A DNA stretch of 64,000 nucleotides from contig NZ_BONI01000005.1 in assembly GCF_016862635.1 (NCBI RefSeq), forward strand, positions 1-64,000. Reading direction: 5' to 3'. Below are positions 16,131 to 24,689 of the stretch, in pieces. Every line of letters begins with the position of its first letter. The first letter of the stretch is position 1. Origin of the DNA: Catellatospora coxensis. Lineage in GTDB: Bacteria > Actinomycetota > Actinomycetes > Mycobacteriales > Micromonosporaceae. The position numbers and the translations under genes were made by a program. The notes beneath the pieces are model-generated. The model was not told where the DNA came from, searched no databases, and saw only the letters and a program-made list of their open reading frames with translations.

Positions 16131-16553
16131 CTACGGCGCGGCCGCCAGCGCCGTACGCAGGTCGCCGACCACCGCGAGCGCGTCGGCGGCATCACCGGTC
16201 TCCTCCCACAGCTCCCGCCACTCCGAGTCGTCGCCGACGACCCGGTCCAGAGCCCGCACCGCCAGCGCCGCGACATCCTCGGGAACGACCAGGGCCTCCC
16301 CTTCGACCAGGAAATCCGGCGCGTACGCCGAGGTCAGCGCTTCCGCTCCGGGCCGCTGGGACACGATGACCGCGGCCGCCGCGACGGCGCGGACCCCCAA
16401 CCGGTCGTCGAGGAATCCCACGTGATCCGCCACCTCCGCCAGCGTCTGCCGGATGATCCCGAGCCGCTCGGCAGGGTCGGCGTCGTTCAGGCCGCCGCAC
16501 CAGTCGGCGGCGCTGTCGTTGTCGAACGGACCCGAGTCCCAGGTGCCCACCAT
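16131..16553 (-). CDS. DUF4259 protein
   Basis: A 140-residue cytoplasmic helical protein. The opening GTWDSGPFDNDSAADW is the hallmark of DUF4259, a family of unknown function common in actinomycetes and often near toxin or polymorphic loci. The ATG at 16553 has a GGAGG just upstream and begins the motif; an upstream extension to 16673 would overlap the divergent amidohydrolase gene. It reads leftward, and a 113-bp spacer separates its start from that gene, so the two share a promoter region. Confidence 0.87.
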   Translation of the reverse strand: MVGTWDSGPFDNDSAADWCGGLNDADPAERLGIIRQTLAEVADHVGFLDDRLGVRAVAAAAVIVSQRPGAEALTSAYAPDFLVEGEALVVPEDVAALAVRALDRVVGDDSEWRELWEETGDAADALAVVGDLRTALAAAP

Positions 16554-16666
16554 TACCTCCTCCGCAGGGCGCAGCGGGACCGTACCGGCCGCATGCGACA
16601 ACTCCCCGGCCGCGTGTCCGACCCGTTCGGCAGCGCGGGCCAGGCCTGGGCCGCGAGACTCGACAG

Positions 16667-17962
16667 ATGGCACATGATGAGGTGACGGAGTTCCGCGACG
16701 TCCGGGTCTTCGACGGAGTCAACCCGGCACTGTCCCCGCCCACCACCGTCACCGTCACCGGCGGCCTCATCACCGGCGTCGGCGGGCAGCCCGACGACCA
16801 GCCCGACGGGCGCAGGATCGTCGACGGCGGCGGCCGGGTGCTGATGCCCGGCCTCATCGACGCACACTGGCACGCCATGATGGCCGCCGTGCCGCTGCCG
16901 GTCCTGGCCACCGCCGATCCCGCCTACCTGCAACTGGTCGCCGCCCGCGAAGCCGAGCGGACCCTGCTGCGCGGGTTCACCACCGTACGCGACGCGGGCG
17001 GGCCGGTGTTCGCCCTCAAACGCGCCATCGACGAAGGCATCGTCCTCGGCCCGCGCATCTACCCGAGTGGCGCGTTCATCAGCCAGACCGCCGGGCACGG
17101 CGACTTCCGCTCCCTGCTGGAGGTGCCCCGCGAGCCGGGCGCGCCGCTGAGCATGGTCGAGCGCACCGGCACCGCCGCCATCGCCGACGGCGTCGACGCG
17201 GTGCTGCGGGCGACCCGCGAGCAGCTGATGCGCGGCGCGAGCCAGATCAAGGTGATGGCCGGCGGCGGCGTCGCGTCGCCGTACGACCCGATCGACGTCA
17301 CCCAGTACACGTTCGCGGAGCTGGCCGCCGCGGTCGAAGCGGCCGGGCACTGGGGCACCTACGTCATGGTGCACGCCTACACCCCCGCCTCGGTGCAGCA
17401 GGCGGTCCGGGCCGGGGTGCGCTGCGTCGAGCACGGGCACCTGCTCGACGACGAGACCGCCGCGCTGATGGCCGAACGCGGCGTGTGGTGGTCGATGCAG
17501 CCGTTCCTCGACGACGCCGACGCCGTCCCGATCACCGACCCGGGCGGACGGGAGAAGCAGCTCGCGGTCACCGACGGCACCGAGACCGCGTACCAGCTGG
17601 CCCGCAAGCACGGCGTGCGCCTGGCCTGGGGCACCGACACCCTGTTCGACGCCCGGCTGGCCACCCGCCAGGGCGCGCAGCTGGCCAAACTCGGCCGCTG
17701 GTTCTCCCCGGCCGAGGTGCTGCGCATGGCGACGTCGGACAACGCCGCGCTGCTGGCCCTGTCCGGCCCGCGCAACCCCTACCCGGCGCCGCTCGGCGTG
17801 GTGCAGCCCGGGGCGTACGCGGACCTGCTGCTCGTCGACGGCGACCCGCTGACCGACCTGGACGTGCTCGCCGACCCCGGCAACCTACGAATGATCATGA
17901 AGGACGGGGTGTCGATCCGCGACACCCTGACCCGACACACTGCCCGCGATCGAGCCGGATGA
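16667..17962 (+). CDS. Metal-dependent amidohydrolase (imidazolonepropionase/prolidase-like)
   Basis: A 431-residue TIM-barrel amidohydrolase. Visible ligands are H67 and H69 (DAHWH), K195 as the likely carboxylated lysine (QIKVMAGGG), H236 (MVHAY), H256 (CVEHGH) and D324 (WGTD), which match the binuclear Xaa-Pro dipeptidase-like subgroup. These enzymes hydrolyse dipeptides, lactams or other amides in the cytoplasm. The start is the ATG at 16667; a second ATG lies three codons on. It is unrelated by function to the downstream molybdate genes, which begin about 185 bp later with their own Shine-Dalgarno. Confidence 0.87.
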   Translation: MAHDEVTEFRDVRVFDGVNPALSPPTTVTVTGGLITGVGGQPDDQPDGRRIVDGGGRVLMPGLIDAHWHAMMAAVPLPVLATADPAYLQLVAAREAERTLLRGFTTVRDAGGPVFALKRAIDEGIVLGPRIYPSGAFISQTAGHGDFRSLLEVPREPGAPLSMVERTGTAAIADGVDAVLRATREQLMRGASQIKVMAGGGVASPYDPIDVTQYTFAELAAAVEAAGHWGTYVMVHAYTPASVQQAVRAGVRCVEHGHLLDDETAALMAERGVWWSMQPFLDDADAVPITDPGGREKQLAVTDGTETAYQLARKHGVRLAWGTDTLFDARLATRQGAQLAKLGRWFSPAEVLRMATSDNAALLALSGPRNPYPAPLGVVQPGAYADLLLVDGDPLTDLDVLADPGNLRMIMKDGVSIRDTLTRHTARDRAG

Positions 17963-18147
17963 TCATCATCGGTGAAGGGTGCCGACACATGACTCACGGG
18001 CACGTCCGCGCGCAGATGCGATGCTTATGGCGGCCTGGCCGACCGCATGAGCGAATCTTCCAAGCCTTCTCCCTTGCAGGTGCGAGAAGTAGGGTGGATC
18101 CGGCAGCCCACGCCGTACCGGGCTGGCGCACCCAGGGGAGGAAACAA

Positions 18148-18930
18148 ATGGGCAGCACAGGCATCCGCGCGGCGCTGGCCGCGCTCGCGCTGGCCGCGAC
18201 CATGACCGTCACCGCGTGCGGCGGCGGGCAGGACCCGGCCCCGGCGGCCGGCGGCGTCTCCGGCGACGTGACCGTGTTCGCGGCCGCCTCGCTCACCGAG
18301 GCGTTCACGAAGATCGGCAAGGACTTCGAGGCGGCAAACCCCGGCACGAAGGTGACGTTCAACTTCGCGGGCAGCTCCGCGCTGGCCACCCAGATCACCC
18401 AGGGCGCGCCCGCCGACGTGTTCGCCGCCGCCAGCCCGGCCACCATGAAGACCGTCGTCGACGCCGGCGACGCGGCCGGCACCCCGATCGTGTTCGTCAA
18501 GAACCAGCTCGTCATCGCGGTCCCGAAAGGCAACCCGAAAGGCATCGCCACCCTGGAGAACCTCAGCAGACCCGACCTGAAGGTCGCGCTGTGCGCCGAG
18601 CAGGTCCCGTGCGGGGCGGCCGCGAAGAAGGCCCTCGACACCGCCGGGGTCAAGGTCACCCCGGTCACCCTCGAACAGGACGTCAAGGCCGCGCTGTCCA
18701 AGGTGAAGCTCGGCGAGGTCGACGCCGCGCTCGTCTACCGCACCGACACCAAGGCCGCCGCCGACGTGGACGGCGTCGAGTTCCCGGAGTCCGCGACCGC
18801 GATCAACGGCTACCCCGTCGTCGCCCTCAAGAACGCCCCCAACCAGGCCGGCGCCGACGCGTTCCTCGCCTACCTGCGATCCGAGCCCGCGAAGGCCGTG
18901 CTGACCGCGGCCGGGTTCCAGGCTCCGTAA
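18148..18930 (+). CDS. modA: Molybdate ABC transporter substrate-binding lipoprotein ModA
   Basis: A 260-residue lipoprotein: signal peptide with lipobox ending at C24 (TACGG), then the two-lobed periplasmic-binding fold. FAAASLTEAF, FNFAGSSALATQI, GAPADVFAAAS and LVYRTDT are the strands and loops that hold molybdate or tungstate in ModA. It captures the oxyanion outside the membrane and hands it to ModB. The ATG at 18148 follows AGGGGAGG by 7 nt. The stop is 9 nt before the ModB start, so the genes form an operon; a -10-like TAATCT overlaps the ModA stop. Confidence 0.93.
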   Translation: MGSTGIRAALAALALAATMTVTACGGGQDPAPAAGGVSGDVTVFAAASLTEAFTKIGKDFEAANPGTKVTFNFAGSSALATQITQGAPADVFAAASPATMKTVVDAGDAAGTPIVFVKNQLVIAVPKGNPKGIATLENLSRPDLKVALCAEQVPCGAAAKKALDTAGVKVTPVTLEQDVKAALSKVKLGEVDAALVYRTDTKAAADVDGVEFPESATAINGYPVVALKNAPNQAGADAFLAYLRSEPAKAVLTAAGFQAP

Positions 18931-18939
18931 TCTGAGCCC

Positions 18940-19776
18940 ATGGCCGTCGACCACACCCAGCCCCCCGGCGCGGTGACCCCACCGCGCCGGCACGGCCGGC
19001 GGCGCATCCCCGTGTTCCTGTTCCTGCCCGCCGGGCTCGGGCTGGCGTTCCTGGTGCTGCCGCTGGTCGCGCTGCTGCTGCGCACGCCGTGGGGGGAACT
19101 GACCCAGCACCTGGCCGAGCCCGCGATCCTCGCCGCGCTGCGGCTGTCGCTGCTCACCGCGTCCCTGGCCACGGTCTGCTGCATCCTGCTCGGCGTGCCG
19201 CTGGCCTGGCTGCTCGCCCGGGTCGAGTTCCCCGGGCGGCGGCTCGCGCGCGCGCTGATCACGGTGCCGCTGGTGCTGCCACCCGTGGTCGGCGGCGTCG
19301 CGCTGCTGCTGCTGTTCGGCCGCCGCGGCCTGATCGGATCCTGGCTGGACGAGACGTTCGGGTTCACCCTGCCGTTCACCACCGCCGGGGTCGTCGTCGC
19401 CGAGGCGTTCGTGGCGATGCCGTTCCTGGTCATCGCGGTGGAAGGCGCGCTGCGCGGCGCGGACACCCGCTACGAGGAGGCCGCGGCGACGCTGGGCGCG
19501 GGCCGCTGGACCACCTTCCGGCGGGTCACCCTGCCGCTGGTCGCGCCGGGCATCGCCGCCGGCGCGGTGCTCTGCTGGGCGCGGGCGCTGGGCGAGTTCG
19601 GCGCGACGATCACGTTCGCCGGCAACTTCCCGGGGCGTACGCAGACCATGCCCCTGGCCGTCTACCTGGCGCTGGAGACCGACCTCGAAGCGGCGATCGT
19701 ACTCAGCCTGATCCTGCTCATCGTCTCGGTGACCATCCTGGCGAGCCTGCGCGACCGCTGGATCAGCAGCCCCTGA
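18940..19776 (+). CDS. modB: Molybdate ABC transporter permease ModB
   Basis: A 278-residue inner-membrane permease with about six transmembrane segments from residue 24 onward and the cytosolic EAA loop EEAAATLGAGRW (179-190) that contacts the ATPase. It forms the channel for molybdate delivered by ModA. No ModC ATPase gene follows; the next gene is on the other strand, so the ATPase must be elsewhere or shared. The start is the ATG at 18940, close behind the modA stop, and TAATCT (18928-18933) could also give a leaderless modB transcript. Confidence 0.93.
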   Translation: MAVDHTQPPGAVTPPRRHGRRRIPVFLFLPAGLGLAFLVLPLVALLLRTPWGELTQHLAEPAILAALRLSLLTASLATVCCILLGVPLAWLLARVEFPGRRLARALITVPLVLPPVVGGVALLLLFGRRGLIGSWLDETFGFTLPFTTAGVVVAEAFVAMPFLVIAVEGALRGADTRYEEAAATLGAGRWTTFRRVTLPLVAPGIAAGAVLCWARALGEFGATITFAGNFPGRTQTMPLAVYLALETDLEAAIVLSLILLIVSVTILASLRDRWISSP

Positions 19777-19781
19777 CCGGC

Positions 19782-20195
19782 TCAGCCGCCACTGCGCTCC
19801 AGGTCACCGGACGCCGGGCGGGCCTGGTCGAGCCCGTCCGCGTCCTCGCGCAGCGGCCGCCACGTCTGCGGCGCCAGCCGGGCGCTCGCGCGCCTGCTGC
19901 GGGACCGGCCCGCCAGCCCGAGCCCGATGCCGAGCAGCACCAGCGCCGCGACCACGCACAGCACGGCCGCCCACAGCGGCATGACCGCGGCCAGCCCGAG
20001 CACACCCGCCACCACCAGCGCCGGCAGCACCCAGATCAGCAGCAGCCCGGCGGTGCCCAGCCGCCCCTGCCCGGTGCCCTGATCGTCACGCAGCCAGGTC
20101 CGCGCGAGGGCGGACTCGGCGCGGGACAGGCTGGCCAGCTGCTCTGCTGCCGGGCTCGGATCCTGCGGCGTCGGCGGGCGGCGCGTCTCGGACAT
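19782..20195 (-). CDS. Two-pass membrane protein
   Basis: A 137-residue protein. Residues 1-45 are polar, two hydrophobic helices span about 48-72 and 75-97, and the C-terminal 40 residues are basic then acidic. No family is recognised. The ATG at 20195 has GGAGGTG upstream. It converges on modB with only five bases between the stops. Confidence 0.65.
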   Translation of the reverse strand: MSETRRPPTPQDPSPAAEQLASLSRAESALARTWLRDDQGTGQGRLGTAGLLLIWVLPALVVAGVLGLAAVMPLWAAVLCVVAALVLLGIGLGLAGRSRSRRASARLAPQTWRPLREDADGLDQARPASGDLERSGG

Positions 20196-20345
20196 CAGTT
20201 CACCTCCACCTGTCTACCTTCTGCCCTGAACCCAGTGTGCCGAATCATTTCCGGCGGCCTGCCCCATGATCTTCACCCGCCCGTGTGAACAAGCGGTGAA
20301 AGAATGGGGCGACCCGGCCACATGATCGGTGCGGCGCGGCCGTAC

Positions 20346-21189
20346 TAGGCTGGCTCGTATGCAGATCGCGGCGCGGGGCCTGGTGTTCGACGTCCAAGCG
20401 GGCGGCCCGGAGGACGGGCCGGTGGCGCTGCTGCTGCACGGCTTCCCGCAGCACTCGGGCGAGTGGGAGCTGGTCGCGGCCCGCCTGCACGACGCCGGCA
20501 TCCGCACCTACGCGTTCGACCAGCGCGGCTACTCCCCCGGCGCGCGCCCGTCCGCGGTCGCCGACTACGCCATGGGCGAATGCGTCGCCGACGCGCTCGG
20601 GGTGCTCGACGCGCTGGGCGTCGAGCACGCGCACGTGGTCGGCCACGACTGGGGCGCCGTGGTGGCCTGGCACCTGGCCGCCGAGCACGCCGACCGGGTG
20701 CCCACCCTCACGGCGATCTCCGTGCCGCACCCGGTGGCGTTCGCCAGGACCATCGCCACCGACCCCGACCAGCAGCAGCGCTCGGCCTACATCGGACTGT
20801 TCCAGCAGGAGGGCAAGGCCGAGGACCTGCTGCTCGAGGACGAGGGCCGGCGGCTGCGGGAGATCTTCACCGGGGTGCCCGCCGAGCGGATCGAGCGCTT
20901 CGTCACCCCGATGCTGGACCGGGCCCGCCTCACCGGCGGCCTCAACTGGTACCGGGCCCTGACCCTCGGCGCGGGCTTCGCCCCGGCCGGCAAGGTCGCG
21001 GTGCCGACCACGTTCCTGTGGAGCGACGGTGACTGGGCGATCGGCCCCAAGGCCGCCGAGAGCTGCGCCGCGTACGTCACCGGCGACTACCGGTTCGTCA
21101 ACCTGCCCGGGGTCAGCCACTGGATCCCGGACGAGGCCCCTGACGACACCGCCCGCGAGATCCTGGCCCGCATCACCGGGCAAGCCTGA
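20346..21189 (+). CDS. Alpha/beta hydrolase, epoxide-hydrolase-like (CDS 20359-21189, with its -10 box)
   Basis: The coding part is 276 residues from the ATG at 20359. HGFPQHSGEW forms the oxyanion area, GHDWGA places an aspartate nucleophile at D97, WSDGD (223/225) offers the acid and VSHW the histidine (H254). An Asp nucleophile with HGFP is the pattern of soluble epoxide hydrolases and haloalkane dehalogenases. The substrate is unknown. TAGGCT (20346-20351) ends 7 nt before the ATG, predicting a leaderless mRNA. TrpF begins 12 nt after the stop, so the genes are probably co-transcribed. Confidence 0.87.
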
Positions 21190-21201
21190 GCGGAGGCACC
21201 C

Positions 21202-21801
21202 GTGTTCGTGAAGATCTGCGGCCTGTCCACCGCCGAGACCGTCGCCACCGCCGTCGGGTCCGGCGCGGACGCGGTCGGGTTCGTGCTGACCCGCAGCCCC
21301 CGCCAGGTAACCCCGGACACCGCCCGGCGGCTGGCCGGCGCGGTCCCGCCGCACGTGCTCACCGTCGCCGTCGTCGCCGGGACGGACATCGCGACCGTAC
21401 GGGAGCTGGTCCGCGACACCGGCCTGCGGGCGCTGCAACTGCACGGCGACTACACCCGGGAAGACTTCGCCGCGGTCGCCGACCTCGGCCTGACCCTGAT
21501 CCGGGCGGTCAGCTACGACGCCCCCGACCTGCGGATCGGTGCGTACGGCGAGGACCTGCTGCTGGTCGACGCGACCGAACCCGGCTCGGGCGGCGCCTGG
21601 GACTACGCGCTGCTGCGCGAACGCGGCCTCGGCGACGGCTGGATCCTCGCCGGCGGGCTGGGCGTCGGCACCGTCACCGACGCGATCCGGCTGTCCGGGG
21701 CGGGCGGCGTGGACGTGTCCAGCGGCGTCGAATCCGCGCGCGGCGTCAAGAGCGAGACCCTGATCAGGGAGTTCATCGCCGCCGCGCGAAAGGCGGGCTG
21801 A
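21202..21801 (+). CDS. trpF: Phosphoribosylanthranilate isomerase-like protein (TrpF)
   Basis: A 199-residue (beta/alpha)8 protein. It begins FVKICGLS with the catalytic cysteine (C6), keeps LQLHGD, LVDATEPGSGGAWDY around the catalytic Asp, LAGGLGVGTV, and the phosphate-binding GVDVSSGVESARGVK. TrpF isomerises phosphoribosylanthranilate in tryptophan synthesis. The GGxGxxFDW loop of classical TrpF is shortened, and no trp genes are near. Many actinomycetes use PriA for this step, so this copy may be redundant or specialised. The GTG start follows GCGGAGG. Confidence 0.85.
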   Translation: MFVKICGLSTAETVATAVGSGADAVGFVLTRSPRQVTPDTARRLAGAVPPHVLTVAVVAGTDIATVRELVRDTGLRALQLHGDYTREDFAAVADLGLTLIRAVSYDAPDLRIGAYGEDLLLVDATEPGSGGAWDYALLRERGLGDGWILAGGLGVGTVTDAIRLSGAGGVDVSSGVESARGVKSETLIREFIAAARKAG

Positions 21802-21807
21802 GCACGG

Positions 21808-22101
21808 ATGGCGCTGGGCCCGGAGGACGAGCGCAGGCTCGCGGAGCTGGCCGAGCAGACCCGCGCCGCCGACCCGCACTTCGCGCTCGGGCTCGGCGCG
21901 GGTGACCCCCACCCGCCGGCCGAGTACCGCAGACCCCGGCGGACCGGGCTGCGCGTCGTGCTGGCCCTGACCGGGTTCGCGCTGGCCGTGTTCCTGTTCG
22001 CGACGGGAGCCCCGGGCGGCGGGTTCCTCGCTGCGGTCGGCGCGGTGCTGGCGCTGGCCACGGTCGGCGACTTCGCCGGCAGCGGCGACCGGCCGGACTA
22101 A
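21808..22101 (+). CDS. DUF3040-like small membrane protein
   Basis: A 97-residue protein. The N-terminal third (PEDERRLAELAEQTRAADP) matches the helical start of DUF3040 proteins, and about residues 48-86 contain two hydrophobic helices. The family has no known function. It starts 6 nt after the trpF stop and overlaps the convergent glycosidase gene by four bases. It is probably the third gene of the epoxide-hydrolase/trpF operon. Confidence 0.72.
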   Translation: MALGPEDERRLAELAEQTRAADPHFALGLGAGDPHPPAEYRRPRRTGLRVVLALTGFALAVFLFATGAPGGGFLAAVGAVLALATVGDFAGSGDRPD

Positions 22102-23138
22102 CCCGCCGCGCGGTAGGCGCGGCCGGCCGCCGTGGGGCTGTCGCCGTCGCGGTACAGCGCGGTGCCCTGGTGGCCCTCGGTCGGCCACGGCAGCGCGAAC
22201 CAGGCGTAGCGCTCCACGTACGACAGGCTCTGCATCATCTTCGTCGAGCCGGTGACGAACGCGGCCTGCTGCGCGTCGCTCGGATACACCGCCCCGCCCG
22301 CGGCCCACTTGATCAGCGCGTACTCGGTCACCCAGATCGGCATCCGGTAGCGCTGGTACACGGCCTGCAGGTAGTTCCTCAGGTGCCCGACGGCGGCCGA
22401 GGAGAAGTCCGCGCCGTACCAGTGCAGGGTGATGAAGTCGACCCGGTAGCCGCGCGACCTGGCCCCGGCCATGAACCGGTCGAGCCAGCCGCCGGCCTTG
22501 TCCGCGCCGACCGCGACCGCGGGGCTGCCCAGCCGCAGCCCCGTCGCCTGCAGCCGAGGCCACAGGTCCAGGGCGCGCTCGACGGTCATGTTGGCCTGGC
22601 TGGCGAAGTCGGGCTCGTTGAAGCCCAGCAGCACCTTGCCGTTCTGCTTGGCGCGGGCCAGTTCGCTGTCGGTCACCGACTTCTCGCCCCAGATCATCGG
22701 CACGAACGCGGCGCTGGTGCCCGCGTCCTTGCTCGGGGTGCTCGACCAGTTGTAGTACCAGCTCGCCCGCACATCGGTCAGCGCGGCCTTGAGGCCGCCG
22801 AAGTTCCAGACGCTGACGCCCTTCTTCGCCGACGTCTTCGCGGGCCCGCCCGACGTGGTCTTCGGACTCGGCAACACCGACGGCTTCGGCGCCGTGGACG
22901 CGCTCGCCGACGGCCCGGCCGAAGCCGAACCGGACACCGCCGGATCGGGCACACCCTGCGTCGCGCCGACGAACTCCCCCGGACCGGCCGCCGAGGCACC
23001 CGGATCGCCGCCCCAGAGCCGAACCGCCGCGTACGAGCCTCCGATCAGGACCGCGACCGCCAGCGCCACCGCCAGCCACAGTCTCCGGCGGTCGCGCCGT
23101 ACGTGCCTGCCGGGCAACCGCTGCGAGGTCTCGTCCAC
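22098..23138 (-). CDS. Membrane-anchored GH128-like glycosidase
   Basis: A 346-residue protein with a basic N-terminus, one transmembrane anchor (about 20-41), a Ser/Pro/Thr-rich linker (50-104) and a C-terminal TIM-barrel of the Glyco_hydro_cc/Asl1 type. LLGFNEPDF places the acid-base at E175, and IWVTEYAL the nucleophile at E272; HWYG is also conserved. GH128 enzymes cleave beta-1,3-glucans. The GTG at 23138 is chosen because TAAGGT on the same strand ends 8 nt upstream (leaderless) and the upstream frame lacks coding character. It would act on the outer face of the membrane. Confidence 0.82.
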   Translation of the reverse strand: MDETSQRLPGRHVRRDRRRLWLAVALAVAVLIGGSYAAVRLWGGDPGASAAGPGEFVGATQGVPDPAVSGSASAGPSASASTAPKPSVLPSPKTTSGGPAKTSAKKGVSVWNFGGLKAALTDVRASWYYNWSSTPSKDAGTSAAFVPMIWGEKSVTDSELARAKQNGKVLLGFNEPDFASQANMTVERALDLWPRLQATGLRLGSPAVAVGADKAGGWLDRFMAGARSRGYRVDFITLHWYGADFSSAAVGHLRNYLQAVYQRYRMPIWVTEYALIKWAAGGAVYPSDAQQAAFVTGSTKMMQSLSYVERYAWFALPWPTEGHQGTALYRDGDSPTAAGRAYRAAG

Positions 23139-23174
23139 GAGCCGACACCTTAGCCGCAGTGGATGAACGCGGCA

Positions 23175-23219
23175 CGCGAGGGCACCGACCGCTCCCATGG
23201 AACGGCCGGTGCCCTCGCG
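23175..23219. terminator. GAGGGCACCG-type hairpin terminator
   Basis: Arms 23175-23190 and 23204-23219 pair over 16 bp with one mismatch. The element lies downstream of the leftward FAD-monooxygenase gene and upstream of the GH128-like gene. The core resembles the AAGGGCACCTTC hairpins elsewhere in the window. Confidence 0.7.
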
Positions 23220-23287
23220 CACCACCTCTACGGTGTCCTAGGCAGCTGGGTCGATGCTGCCCTGCCGCAAGCCTGCCGCGCAGGCCG

Positions 23288-24499
23288 TCACACCGTGACG
23301 GGGGCCTGCCAGTCGATCGGGTGGATGAACTGCCAGGCCATCTTCTCCGGCTTGGCCAGCAGCTTCATCGCGGTCGGCAGCAGCGCGTCGCGCAGCACCC
23401 GGGCCACCGGGCCCGCGGCCTTGTTGCTGTTGGTACGCGCCGCCGCGGCGATGATGCGCTCGACCCGCTCCCGGCGCAGCCGCTCGTACGCGCCGAACGC
23501 CTGCTCGGCGGGCAGGTCGCGCAGGCAGCGGGCCAGCTGCACCGCGCTCTCCGCGGCCAGCGACGCGCCCTGGCCCGACGACGGCGACGTGGCGTGCGCG
23601 GCGTCGCCGATCAGCACCATGCGGCCGCGGTGCCAGTTCGGCACGCGCGGGATGTCCTCCATGCCGCCGACCGCGACGAACTGCGACAGGTCGGCGGTGC
23701 GCAGGATGTCGAGCACCGGCAGGCGGTCGTCGGCGAACGCCGCGGTCAGCACCCGCAGCCACTCCTGCGGGCTGGTCCGGTTGGCCTCCGACCACGACAT
23801 CGGCTCCGGGTGCGGCAGGTTGGCGAACCAGCCGCAGCTGCCGTCGGCGTACACCTGGTAGCCGAAGAACGCCCGCTTGCCGAACATCATGTGCATCGCG
23901 TCGCCGGTGCTCGGCAGGCCGGTGCCGGTCGACAGGCAGCCGAAGCCGAGCAGGCCGGTGTAGCGCGGCTTCGGCGCTCCCGGGTCGATCAGCGTACGCA
24001 CCGTGGAACGGATGCCGTCCGCGCCGATCAGGACGTCCGCCTCGGCGGTGGTGCCGTCGGCGAAGTGGGCCCGCACACCGGCCGGCGCGGCCGGCGAGCC
24101 CAGATGCTCGGCGGACACCAGGCGCTTGCCGTGCTCGACGGCGATGCCGCGGCGGGCCGCCTCGCCGTAGAGGGCGCGGTAGAGGTCGGGCCGCATCACG
24201 AACTGCTGCGGCTCCAGCCCGGCCGGGCCGCCGAACGAGGCCAGCCGCTTGCCGGTCCAGCTGTGCATCACGATGCTCGACATCGGCACGCCGATCGCCC
24301 GTACGGCCTCGTCGGCACCGATCACCTTCAGCGCGGCCAGGCCGTTGGGCGCGATGCTCAGGCCGCCGCCGACGTTCTCGGCGGTGCTGCCGTACGCCTC
24401 GTACACGCGCGCTTCGATGCCCGCCTGCCGCAGGGCCATCGCGGCCACCGGACCGGCGATGCCGCCGCCCACGACCAGCGCGGTCTTCACCTTCGTCAT
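23288..24499 (-). CDS. FAD-dependent monooxygenase (PHBH class A)
   Basis: A 403-residue flavoprotein hydroxylase. GGGIAG (11-16) is the FAD Rossmann motif, GADGIRS the DG motif for FAD/NADPH, and GDAAHATSPSSGQGA near residue 295 the GD motif binding FAD ribitol. The C-terminal tail is hydrophobic and may contact membranes or the substrate pocket. Such enzymes hydroxylate aromatics or inactivate polyketide drugs such as tetracyclines; which applies here is unknown. It lies 190 bp downstream of a PadR gene on the same strand, which likely controls it. Confidence 0.9.
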   Translation of the reverse strand: MTKVKTALVVGGGIAGPVAAMALRQAGIEARVYEAYGSTAENVGGGLSIAPNGLAALKVIGADEAVRAIGVPMSSIVMHSWTGKRLASFGGPAGLEPQQFVMRPDLYRALYGEAARRGIAVEHGKRLVSAEHLGSPAAPAGVRAHFADGTTAEADVLIGADGIRSTVRTLIDPGAPKPRYTGLLGFGCLSTGTGLPSTGDAMHMMFGKRAFFGYQVYADGSCGWFANLPHPEPMSWSEANRTSPQEWLRVLTAAFADDRLPVLDILRTADLSQFVAVGGMEDIPRVPNWHRGRMVLIGDAAHATSPSSGQGASLAAESAVQLARCLRDLPAEQAFGAYERLRRERVERIIAAAARTNSNKAAGPVARVLRDALLPTAMKLLAKPEKMAWQFIHPIDWQAPVTV

Positions 24500-24689
24500 G
24501 ACTGTCTCTCCCCAGGGTCAGCCGGCCGGTCGCTCGACCGGCGCGGGTTCGGCGCGCACCGAACCGGCAGGGGACGCCCGGCTATCCTTGCGGTTGCCAC
24601 CTCTCGTGGCCGGGCCCCTGCGGTGCGGTGCGAGGGTTGAGGTCTCCGGCGGGGTGTTGGCGCACGCCGCCGGGGACCGTCTCACGGGG
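24500..24689. other. Spacer between PadR and FAD-monooxygenase genes
   Basis: The spacer contains two GC-rich inverted repeats: GCCGG with CCGGC around 24522-24544, and GGTTCGG/CCGAACC around 24546-24565. They may form an attenuator or terminator between the two leftward genes. No open frame is convincing. Confidence 0.4.

Noticed and set aside
17963-18147. Molybdenum-cofactor riboswitch or ModE site before modA
   Set aside because: No matching structure or ModE-like palindrome could be recognised by eye.
20245-23175. Open frame of about 976 codons on the minus strand
   Set aside because: It is antisense to the epoxide-hydrolase-like, trpF and DUF3040 genes, and the protein is Arg/Gly/Ala-rich without domains, a common GC-rich artefact.
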